Source: Candidatus Colicola coprequi (lineage in GTDB: Bacteria > Bacteroidota > Bacteroidia > Bacteroidales > Paludibacteraceae). Taken from it: DNA of 33,181 bases. Positions 18,158 to 26,815 of the stretch are shown here, piece after piece. Positions within the stretch are counted from its first letter, which is position 1. Every line of letters starts with the position of its first letter. The DNA lies in the NCBI GenBank assembly GCA_018065765.1, contig JAGHSR010000123.1, positions 1-33,181 on the forward strand, in the 5' to 3' direction. The notes under the pieces are model-generated. The model saw only the letters and a program-made list of their open reading frames with translations, did no database searches and was not told the origin of the DNA. The translations under genes and the position numbers were made by a program.

Positions 18158-20257
18158 ATGAAACACAACAACTTTGCCATTTTGGCTTCATCACTATTTG
18201 TTTGTATGGCTTGTACCAATGTGAACCCTTTGTTAGACCAACCTGAAACCCCTTATGGCGTTCCTGCGTTTGATCAAGTTAAACTGGAGCATTATATGCC
18301 CGCTTTTAAAGAGGCTATTGCTCAAAACGAAAAAGAAATTGAGGCAATCGTTAATGATCCGGAAGCACCAACTTTTGAAAACACAGTGGCTGCTTTAGAT
18401 CAGACAGGTATGTTGCTCGAACGCGTTGCCGGTGTGTTTTACAATGTGCTTGAAGCTGATGGCAACAACGAAATGGATGCCATTGCCAATGAGGTGGCAC
18501 CTATGATGTCGGCTCTGCAAGATGGAATTATTCTCAACGAGGGGCTCTTTGCTCGTATTCAAACTGCCTATGAACAGCGTGAAACATTAAATCTAAGTGC
18601 TGAACAGATGCGTCTATTGACAGAAACCTATAAAAGTTTTGCTCAGAACGGAGCTAATCTGCCAATAGATAAGAAAGAACGCCTGAAAGCAATCAATCAA
18701 GAATTAGCCACTTTGTCATTAAAGTTTGGTCAGAACGTGGTAGCTGAAACCAATGCTTTTCAATTATTTGTGACGGATGAATCAGAACTGGATGGGCTGC
18801 CCGAATCAGCTAAAACGGCTGCCAAAGAAGAAGCTATTGCTGCTGGACGTGCTGATGCATGGTTGTTCACTCCTAAACGCACTAGTTTTACTCCCGTATT
18901 GCAATATTGCACTAATCGTGAGTTACGCAAACAATTGCTTCTGGCTTACACAACTCGTGGTAATCACGACAATGAAAACGACAACAAGGCCGTGATTGTT
19001 CGTACGATGCAACTTCGCGTAGAAAAAGCGAAACTATTCGGTTATTCCAATCCTGCGGACTATATTTTGGCAGATTGTATGGCTCATGACGCTAACACCG
19101 TTAATGAGTTCCTACAATCAGTATGGGAACCCAGTCTCGCAGCAGCTAAGAAAGAGGCTGCTGCTCTGCAGGAACTGATGAATGAAGATTTACCCGGTGA
19201 GAAATTGCAACCATGGGATTGGTGGTACTATACAGAGAAATTGCGTCAGCAGAAATATGCGCTTGACGAAGAGGAAATCAAACAATACTTTGACCTAAAT
19301 AATGTTCGTAAAGGTGCATTCTTATTGGCACACAATCTATACGGTCTAAATTTTGAGCAATTGGATAACATGCCGGTGTATAATCCGGATGTAGAAGTAT
19401 TCAAAGTCACAGATGCCGATGGGTCACTGGTGGGTATATTATATACCGATTACTTCCCCCGTGCCGGCAAACGTCCGGGCGCATGGATGAACAATATTTT
19501 GCCACAATATGTGGATGCAAATGGAGTTGACCATCGTCCTGTGATTATCAATGTTGGCAATTTCAACAAGCCAACACAAGGCAACCCCTCTTTGTTATCT
19601 ATGGATGATGTAGAAACGCTCTTCCATGAGTTTGGACATGCATTACATGGTTTATTATCCAAAGCTACTTACAAGTCACTCGCTGGAACCAACACTCCAC
19701 GTGATTTTGTCGAATTACCCAGCCAGTTTATGGAAAATTATTGTTACGACCCGCAGATAATCAAAACGTATGCTTTCCATTATGCTACAGGGGAAGTGAT
19801 GCCGGATGAGTTGATTGCAAAAATCAATGCAGCAGGTCAATTCAATCAAGGATTTGTGACTACAGAGCTACTATCAGCATCCATTTTGGATATGGATTAT
19901 CACGTGATGACTACTACCGATGAATTTGATGTAAATGATTTTGAAGCGCAATCCATGAAAAATATGCAAATGATTCCGGAAATCATCACCCGCTATCGTT
20001 CCACATTCTATAATCACATTTTCACTACCGGTTATGAAGCAGGATACTATTCCTACACATGGGCAGCAGTGTTGGATGCAGACGCCTTTGCTGCATTCAA
20101 GGAAACCGGTGATATCCTTAATCCGGAGGTGGCCAAACGTTTCCGTCATCTATTGGAACAAGGCGGCACACGTGACGCTGCTGAATTATATCAAGAGTTT
20201 CGCGGGAAAGTAGCAGACCCACAATATCTGCTGCGCCGTAAAGGATTTATCGAATAA
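18158..20257 (+). CDS. M3 family metallopeptidase (peptidyl-dipeptidase Dcp/oligopeptidase-like) lipoprotein
   Basis: 699 aa; VETLFHEFGHALHGLLS, RDFVELPSQFMENY, GYEAGYYSYTWAAVLDADAF; N-terminal lipobox-like FVCMAC. Confidence 0.94.
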   Translation: MKHNNFAILASSLFVCMACTNVNPLLDQPETPYGVPAFDQVKLEHYMPAFKEAIAQNEKEIEAIVNDPEAPTFENTVAALDQTGMLLERVAGVFYNVLEADGNNEMDAIANEVAPMMSALQDGIILNEGLFARIQTAYEQRETLNLSAEQMRLLTETYKSFAQNGANLPIDKKERLKAINQELATLSLKFGQNVVAETNAFQLFVTDESELDGLPESAKTAAKEEAIAAGRADAWLFTPKRTSFTPVLQYCTNRELRKQLLLAYTTRGNHDNENDNKAVIVRTMQLRVEKAKLFGYSNPADYILADCMAHDANTVNEFLQSVWEPSLAAAKKEAAALQELMNEDLPGEKLQPWDWWYYTEKLRQQKYALDEEEIKQYFDLNNVRKGAFLLAHNLYGLNFEQLDNMPVYNPDVEVFKVTDADGSLVGILYTDYFPRAGKRPGAWMNNILPQYVDANGVDHRPVIINVGNFNKPTQGNPSLLSMDDVETLFHEFGHALHGLLSKATYKSLAGTNTPRDFVELPSQFMENYCYDPQIIKTYAFHYATGEVMPDELIAKINAAGQFNQGFVTTELLSASILDMDYHVMTTTDEFDVNDFEAQSMKNMQMIPEIITRYRSTFYNHIFTTGYEAGYYSYTWAAVLDADAFAAFKETGDILNPEVAKRFRHLLEQGGTRDAAELYQEFRGKVADPQYLLRRKGFIE

Positions 20258-20328
20258 ACATTAGAGATAAAAGCCATTAGACTACTACGAAATATTTCTT
20301 TACACATATTACCGAATGGACGCTACCT

Positions 20329-21198
20329 ATGGGCATATTGTTGCTCATGGCTTCCATATCAATGTTTATCCCTACTCTGATTTCGGTGAATGAATGGTGG
20401 ATACCTCTGTTGACATTGGTCTTAGCCGTTGTGAACGCTTTTTTTCTGGCTCGCCTGGCTCATCGTTCCGGTCTCACCAGAATGCCTTCTGTCGTGCCCG
20501 CATTTATTTACCAGATCACATTGGGTGCTAACATAACTCTTCACACATTTTGGCAGGGACAATTGATTGTTATGGCATTGATTGTTGTTATCCAACTTAT
20601 GCAACGAACATCCCATCAAGAGGACGCAACAGAAGAATCATTTCTTGCCGTTGTCCTCATTGTGCTTGCCTCATTGCTTTGGAGTGATATGGTACTATTT
20701 GTGGTAGTGTGGATAGTGTTATTAGCCATTGAGAAAAAAATCAGTTTCCGTACTATAAGTGCCATGTTGATAGCATTGGCAATGATGGCTATTTATTATG
20801 TGATTGGCCGTCAAATGGACTGGTTTATTCCGGAGTGGTCTGCCATGGCGCAACGACAATGGGTTGTTATAGATTGGTCATTCGTACAAGTGGTTGAAAT
20901 ACTTTTGTTGATTTTTTCGTTGTATTTTGTGGTAGCATCCTTCCTTAGAATCAATAGGGATAATATTTCTGTGCAAAAATATTTGCAGATGATATCGTTT
21001 GTTTTGCTAGCGGTGCTATTTTGGTACGCGTTCCCCGTAAACGAACGTGGTGTTGTAGCCACCATTCCCGCTGTGGTATCAATGGCGGCATCCGTATATT
21101 TTCTAACCACGCAAACACTTACGCGCGGAATCATTTTTGCACTATACATAGTGGGAACAGTCTACGAATTTATGCATCATTTATACCTAAACACATGA
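20329..21198 (+). CDS. Multi-TM membrane protein of unknown function; true start probably upstream
   Basis: 289 aa, many TM segments. The coding frame continues upstream as TTTKYFFTHITEWTLP before an in-frame stop at 20278. Confidence 0.7.
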   Translation: MGILLLMASISMFIPTLISVNEWWIPLLTLVLAVVNAFFLARLAHRSGLTRMPSVVPAFIYQITLGANITLHTFWQGQLIVMALIVVIQLMQRTSHQEDATEESFLAVVLIVLASLLWSDMVLFVVVWIVLLAIEKKISFRTISAMLIALAMMAIYYVIGRQMDWFIPEWSAMAQRQWVVIDWSFVQVVEILLLIFSLYFVVASFLRINRDNISVQKYLQMISFVLLAVLFWYAFPVNERGVVATIPAVVSMAASVYFLTTQTLTRGIIFALYIVGTVYEFMHHLYLNT

Positions 21199-22682
21199 GA
21201 AATCGCATTTTAATCACTTTTGCCTGCTTACTACTTGTGGGCTCTATCGCTGCGGACAATCCTAAGCGTGAGTTCCGTGCAGCGTGGTTGACTACCGTTT
21301 ACACCATCGATTGGCCATCTGTTCAATCCAACACAAACGAAGCCACCATCGCACAACAGAAACAAATGACAGACTATTTGGACATATTCCAACAAGCTGG
21401 TTTGAACGCTGTGTTTTTTCAGGTGCGCACGATGTGTGACGCTGTCTATCAATCCTCGTATGAACCCTGGAGTCAATGGGTAACCGGTACCCGAGGAGTG
21501 GCTCCTCAGTATGATCCCTTAACTTTTGTTATTCAAGAAGCTCACAAACGTGGGTTAGAATTACACGCTTGGATTAATCCCTATCGCTATTCTGTGGGGG
21601 AAAGTACCTACGGAAAATGCGAGAATGACTATAGTCAGCAACACCCTGATTGGATTATTACATGTGCCAACGGGAGCACTATTCTTAATCCTGGCATGCC
21701 TGAAGTGCGTGACCGCATCGTGGATGTTGTGATGGATATTGTCAGCCGATATGAAGTGGATGGTATTGTGTTTGACGACTATTTTTATGTATCAGGAATG
21801 ACCGATGAGATGGATCAGGCACAATACGACCGCTATAATCCCAATCAACTCAATCGTGCCGATTGGCGCCGTGATAATGTGAATCAAATGGTAGCTGCTG
21901 TTAATACTGCTATCAAAGCATATAAACCTTGGTGTAAGTTTGGCATCGGACCTGCAGGTATTGCCGCTAGTGAGCAAGCTGTAGCTGATCGGTATGGTAT
22001 TAATGCCATTCAAGGTACAGAAGGTGACTGGCAATACGATGGCATTTATTCTGAACCTGTGGCTTGGCTTATGGCGCACACGATTGACTACATTGCCCCC
22101 CAAGTATATTGGCCTATCGGTTCAGAACTAACAGACTATAGCAAAATTACTCCTTGGTGGTACGATGTCGCCAATAAGTTTGGTCGCCATTGTTACATTA
22201 GTCAAGCGTTAGGTTCCAGAAAACTCAGGAGATTTAGTGCTACCGAAGTTGAGAATGAAATACGCATCAATCGTGCAGGCAGTGAGAATGCCAGTGGTTC
22301 TGTTTATTATCCCGGTGGACGTTTTTGCAAAGGAACACTGCCTGATTCGTTACATCAATCTGTTTATTCCACACAAGCGTTGACTCCTGTGCTGACATGG
22401 TATGAAGGCATTCCTTATAAAGCCGTTAAGTCCCTTAAACTCAAAGACAATACTTTATCCTGGTCACATTCATCTGCATCTAAATTCTCGGTATATGCTT
22501 TCCCTCAAGAGGTATCTACTGCGGAGGCATTGGAAAACCCCAAATATCTATTGGGGGTCAGTTATGACAAGACATTTGATGTAAGCGGTGTGTCCAACAA
22601 AGCCCATCTCGTCTTTGCGGTGTGTCCGCTTGATGGATACGGCAATGAGTACAAACCGAGTTTATACAAAGTATGCAAATAG
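21195..22682 (+). CDS. GHL10-type (DUF187) family 10 glycosyl hydrolase-like secreted protein
   Basis: Start reassigned to MRNRILITFACLLLVGSIAA (ATG 21195), ATGA overlap with the upstream gene. FRAAWLTTVYTIDWPSV, NAVFFQVRTMCDAVYQSSYEPWSQWVTG, HAWINPYR, VDGIVFDDYFY are diagnostic. Confidence 0.9.
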   Translation: MRNRILITFACLLLVGSIAADNPKREFRAAWLTTVYTIDWPSVQSNTNEATIAQQKQMTDYLDIFQQAGLNAVFFQVRTMCDAVYQSSYEPWSQWVTGTRGVAPQYDPLTFVIQEAHKRGLELHAWINPYRYSVGESTYGKCENDYSQQHPDWIITCANGSTILNPGMPEVRDRIVDVVMDIVSRYEVDGIVFDDYFYVSGMTDEMDQAQYDRYNPNQLNRADWRRDNVNQMVAAVNTAIKAYKPWCKFGIGPAGIAASEQAVADRYGINAIQGTEGDWQYDGIYSEPVAWLMAHTIDYIAPQVYWPIGSELTDYSKITPWWYDVANKFGRHCYISQALGSRKLRRFSATEVENEIRINRAGSENASGSVYYPGGRFCKGTLPDSLHQSVYSTQALTPVLTWYEGIPYKAVKSLKLKDNTLSWSHSSASKFSVYAFPQEVSTAEALENPKYLLGVSYDKTFDVSGVSNKAHLVFAVCPLDGYGNEYKPSLYKVCK

Positions 22683-22780
22683 GTTACAACTCCTAAAATA
22701 TCGTTACACGCGCACGAGTATAAATGTGATAATTACAAAATATTTATTCTATTAACTTTTTCAAACAAATATTCAACAAC

Positions 22781-23704
22781 AAGAAAAAAACATTCCTTTT
22801 AGCTGCAGTACTCTGCACGATTACTGCAGCAGCTCAGGTGGAGGTTAAGTCCATTGAGGAACTTCCCGGCACAAACAATCAGGGCTTTTGCTCGCCACAA
22901 TTTGCTCCGACAGGAGATTATCTGCTGTTCACCACTTCCAGTTGCAAAGGTTTGGTGAAATACGATTTGGCTGACAACAGCGTTCTTCAACTGACCGATG
23001 CAGACAATGCCGGCTATGAGGCTAAGATTTCGGATGGAGGTAAGATGGTTGTTTTCCGCGATGTTCAATACCGTGACAATCGTCGCTATACCGCTATCAA
23101 GCGAATCAATCTGGAGAATGGTGAAATCGCTATTCTAGATGACTACTCTCGCGAGAAATACGCGTTCGATTTTTCCGGTGGAACTATTCGTGTCGCTAAA
23201 GGAAAACAGATGAAAAGTCAAAGACTATTGACAGACATTCGTGAAGTAGAAAACAAATATGTGGTTGCTATTGAAGATATGGATTTGGTACTATACACCA
23301 ATAATGTTCGTCGTGTACTCAATCCACAAGGCAAGTGCAGTTATATTTGGCCTAACATCTCTCCGGATAAGAAACATCTCGTTTACACTGTTGCAAGTGG
23401 TGACAAATTTGGAACTTATGTATGCGATATGGAAGGTAACAACGTAACCTACCTTGGTTATGTCGGTGCTCCGCAATGGTTGGGAAACAACTACGTTGTA
23501 GGTATGCTCGATTTGTGGGGAGATGGCTATAAATATACCCACTCTCCTTTAGTTACAATTCGTATCGATGCACAAAATCTGACCATTCACAAAATACCCG
23601 GTCACGAAATCGTACTTTACCCTGCTGCCAATCAAGAAGGCGATAAGGTCGTATTTGCTGCGGATGGTGCAGTCTATATGATGAACGTTGAAATTAAAGA
23701 TTAA
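22781..23704 (+). CDS. PD40/TolB-like beta-propeller secreted protein; start codon non-canonical or lost
   Basis: Tracked ORF starts at GTG 22838, but upstream in-frame codons 22781-22837 encode KKKTFLLAAVLCTITAAAQ, a clear signal peptide. Body has PD40-like motifs FAPTGDYLLFTTSS, ISDGGKMVVFRD, ISPDKKHLVYTVASGDKFGTYVCDMEG. Confidence 0.72.
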   Translation, partial: KKKTFLLAAVLCTITAAAQVEVKSIEELPGTNNQGFCSPQFAPTGDYLLFTTSSCKGLVKYDLADNSVLQLTDADNAGYEAKISDGGKMVVFRDVQYRDNRRYTAIKRINLENGEIAILDDYSREKYAFDFSGGTIRVAKGKQMKSQRLLTDIREVENKYVVAIEDMDLVLYTNNVRRVLNPQGKCSYIWPNISPDKKHLVYTVASGDKFGTYVCDMEGNNVTYLGYVGAPQWLGNNYVVGMLDLWGDGYKYTHSPLVTIRIDAQNLTIHKIPGHEIVLYPAANQEGDKVVFAADGAVYMMNVEIKD

Positions 23705-23720
23705 TGAAAGGATCATAATC

Positions 23721-26075
23721 ATGAAAAAACTATTTGTATCTCTTTTACTTCTCCCCTGCACTCTCCTTGCGATGGCTGCTGCGGACTTCTCCGGACTGAA
23801 AATTTATATCAACCCCGGTCATGGTGGTTGGAATGAGGTGAATGACCGCCATATCCCTACGATTCCTTTCCCACAATACACTTCAAGTGGTATGATTGAT
23901 ACCCTTGGTTTTTGGGAATCGTCTTCTAACTTAAAAGTCGCATTCGACCTTGAAAAATTGCTTTTGGACCATAATGCAGAAAAAGTTTTACTTTCTCGTC
24001 GTGATAATCGTTCAGGCATGCGTGACGACAATACACTTGATTTTGATAAAAAATATAAACATTATACCGATGACCCATATGTAGGTGATCGCCCATTCTC
24101 CTCCATCAAGGCTGAATGTGCTGCGTTTAATGCAGATTTACTGCTTTCCATTCACTCTAATGCCGCCGGTTCGGTTGGAGCTGCAGCCAACTACGTAGTG
24201 GCTTTCATTGAAGGTAACGAAACTTGCACTCCCGACCAAGCTTACACCGGTGCTCAGTATGCTGCCGATCCTACTGCTTTCACCATGGCTACTTCCATAG
24301 TCAAGCACATGCGCCATGACTTAGATTCCTATCACGAGGCTGCCGGTGGATATATTTGGAGTTATTACAAGACTTGGTCATTGATTAGCCCGTCAGATGG
24401 TACCCAGGCCTATCGTCCTACAGTGCTTTGTGAGGCATCCTTCCATAGTTATTTGCCCAACACACACCGTTTTCTCAATCGCGACTACCAAACCATGGAA
24501 GCTTATCGTTTTTATTATGGCTTCTGTGAAATTTGGAATATTGATCCACTCCCAACCGGAATAGTTGCCGGTATTGTTCGCTCTAAGAATTTCAAGGAAA
24601 CACGTAGCGGCATGGGATCATACATCGCTAAACCCAGCAACCATCCGGAAGGTGCCCCTGACCGTTGGAAAACGATGGATAATGCCAACGTTGATCTAAT
24701 GAAAGACGGTAAAGTCCTTCAAAGCTATACAACCGATAATTATTGTAATGGTTTGTATGTGTTCTACGATGTCAATCCGGGTGATTATCAAGTTCGTATT
24801 CGTGCACCTCACGCAGTAGAACTCATCGAAGATGTAACCGTAACAGCAGGAACTACAGCATCTATCAATTCGTTTGTTACGGATAGTGATTATATCCGTC
24901 CTAAAGAGCCGGATTATCCGGAATTGGCAACTCCTACATCTGTTATGCCATCCCCACTGCAACTCAAAGAATATCCTATCGTAAAAACCCCTGAATTGGA
25001 TGCTTTGAATATTCATCGTATGTATTTCCGTGGTGAGCAGATTTTTGTTCTTACTGAGGAGGGACAAATCTATATCTTTGACACCAATTCCGGTAAACAA
25101 ACTGCGCAATTATCCACCAATGGCATTCAGGGCAAAGTAGGTGACATCGCCTTCACATCCGATAGCGTATTGCTTGCATGTAACTTAGTTACCATGAAAT
25201 CAAGTTCTAAAACACCAGACTTCAAAGTATATCAATATACCGACTTAAATGCTGATCCCACCTTGTTGTATGAATTCATACCACAAGTAGGTATCCGCAC
25301 GGACTTTACCATCGGTCAAACTATGACTATTATGGGTCCATCATGGTGGCATAGAATAGTGGTTTCGGCAATCTCTGCAGACAGCAAACAGACCGTTTCG
25401 TTGTTCGGTGCCAACTACATGAACATTCCTCCTACCGTTGGCATTCAGGAGTCTATGTACTTGCTTTCTGTCAAAGCATATACCGTAGCTAAATGGGGTT
25501 CTGACTTCCGCTTCCGCGTAACACCTAACGATGGCAATGATATCGGTTACTTCTTGGTTGACGGTGCTACCATTGAGAGCACAGAGTTCTATTTTGACTT
25601 TAATCTGACGGCTGGAGCTGCAATGACCCGAATCAATTTGCTTGATGATGAGGATTATCCTGCCTCTATGTATGGCTCAGAATTCTTCTGCTACGGAGGT
25701 GAAAACTATTGGTTGGCACCGGTTTGCGATGCAGGTGGTGTGAATATTGGCATGAACGTTTACAAAATGCCTGAAAACAAGAACGCTGTCTTGCTCATTT
25801 CTATTGCACAACCCATTACGGAGAAATTCCCTGCTGCCGGATTGAACGTAGCACCGGTTGAATTTATGCAAGCCGGCGTAATCCCTTCGGGTGAAGACCT
25901 GACATTTGCTCTTTATCTCAAGGGAATCGGTATTGCACGATATTCAACACGCGAATATACAGCTCTGGAGACTTTGACGAACAAAGACATTCGCTCACTC
26001 AAACGAATCAACAATGGTGTAGTCGAAATCTTGAATGGGCAAAATATATACTTGTTGAATGGTATGCGTAAATAA
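23721..26075 (+). CDS. N-acetylmuramoyl-L-alanine amidase (Amidase_3) with long C-terminal extension
   Basis: Start reassigned to MKKLFVSLLLLPCTLLAMAAADF. GLKIYINPGHGGWNE, VLLSRRDNRSGMRDDNTLDF, ADLLLSIHSNAAG, VLCEASFHSYLPN are Amidase_3 motifs; C-terminal carboxypeptidase-regulatory-like and beta-rich region. Confidence 0.88.
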   Translation: MKKLFVSLLLLPCTLLAMAAADFSGLKIYINPGHGGWNEVNDRHIPTIPFPQYTSSGMIDTLGFWESSSNLKVAFDLEKLLLDHNAEKVLLSRRDNRSGMRDDNTLDFDKKYKHYTDDPYVGDRPFSSIKAECAAFNADLLLSIHSNAAGSVGAAANYVVAFIEGNETCTPDQAYTGAQYAADPTAFTMATSIVKHMRHDLDSYHEAAGGYIWSYYKTWSLISPSDGTQAYRPTVLCEASFHSYLPNTHRFLNRDYQTMEAYRFYYGFCEIWNIDPLPTGIVAGIVRSKNFKETRSGMGSYIAKPSNHPEGAPDRWKTMDNANVDLMKDGKVLQSYTTDNYCNGLYVFYDVNPGDYQVRIRAPHAVELIEDVTVTAGTTASINSFVTDSDYIRPKEPDYPELATPTSVMPSPLQLKEYPIVKTPELDALNIHRMYFRGEQIFVLTEEGQIYIFDTNSGKQTAQLSTNGIQGKVGDIAFTSDSVLLACNLVTMKSSSKTPDFKVYQYTDLNADPTLLYEFIPQVGIRTDFTIGQTMTIMGPSWWHRIVVSAISADSKQTVSLFGANYMNIPPTVGIQESMYLLSVKAYTVAKWGSDFRFRVTPNDGNDIGYFLVDGATIESTEFYFDFNLTAGAAMTRINLLDDEDYPASMYGSEFFCYGGENYWLAPVCDAGGVNIGMNVYKMPENKNAVLLISIAQPITEKFPAAGLNVAPVEFMQAGVIPSGEDLTFALYLKGIGIARYSTREYTALETLTNKDIRSLKRINNGVVEILNGQNIYLLNGMRK

Positions 26076-26113
26076 CAATCACCGATTGATTATTTATCAT
26101 ACTGTTGCACGAG

Positions 26114-26794
26114 ATGCTTAGTAGGTGGTTCACCGAATTATTCTTTCCTCACACGTGTTGCATGTGTGGGAATAAGTTAATCATAGGGAAAATTCTGTGT
26201 GATGAGTGTTTACTATCACTTCCACGCACAGAACAATTCCTATTGAGGGGAAACTCAACAGAAGAGTTCTTTGCCTCTGAACCACGTTTTGAAGAAGCCG
26301 CTGCATTCTTGTTCTTTGACAAAGAGTCGCCTATTCAACAGGTCGTGCATGCGTTCAAATACCGCGAACAACCCCAGTTGGCATATCATTTGGCAACTAT
26401 TGCTGCTCAAGAGTTTCTTGAGACCGATTTCTTTGAAACGATAGACGTGATCATTCCTGTTCCATTGCATTCCAAACGCTTTCGCACTCGAGGATACAAT
26501 CAATCCGAATATATCGCTCGCGGTTTAGGAGATGTGACAGGTATTCCTGTAGATACCACTCATGTTTGTCGTGTGGTCAACAATTCACAACAAGCGTTGT
26601 TGCCCAAACAACATCGGGATCAAAATGTAGCCGGTATTTTTCAGGTGAATCATCCGGAAGAGATGTATCGTAAACACATCTTGTTGGTGGATGACCTGAT
26701 TACTACAGGTGCAACGATTCGCTCAATGATGGACGCCATGAAACCGTTTCGAGGAAGCAAATATAGTGTATTTGCTTTGTGCAGACCAAGATAA
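26114..26794 (+). CDS. ComF family protein (phosphoribosyltransferase domain)
   Basis: Four-Cys motif CCMCGNKLIIGKILCDECL; VIIPVPLHSKRFRTRGYNQSEYIARGL; PRTase motif HILLVDDLITTGATI. ATG at 26114 is preferred to TTG at 26105. Confidence 0.92.
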   Translation: MLSRWFTELFFPHTCCMCGNKLIIGKILCDECLLSLPRTEQFLLRGNSTEEFFASEPRFEEAAAFLFFDKESPIQQVVHAFKYREQPQLAYHLATIAAQEFLETDFFETIDVIIPVPLHSKRFRTRGYNQSEYIARGLGDVTGIPVDTTHVCRVVNNSQQALLPKQHRDQNVAGIFQVNHPEEMYRKHILLVDDLITTGATIRSMMDAMKPFRGSKYSVFALCRPR

Positions 26795-26815
26795 ATATCT
26801 ATAAAATAAATAATT

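Noticed and set aside
20258-20280. Direct repeat CATTAGA x2 between the M3 peptidase and the membrane protein gene
   Set aside because: 7-bp repeat in AT-rich intergenic DNA; too short to distinguish from chance.
26105-26113. TTG start for ComF giving MHEMLSR
   Set aside because: An ATG three codons later (26114) gives a conventional start; the extra residues add nothing recognisable.
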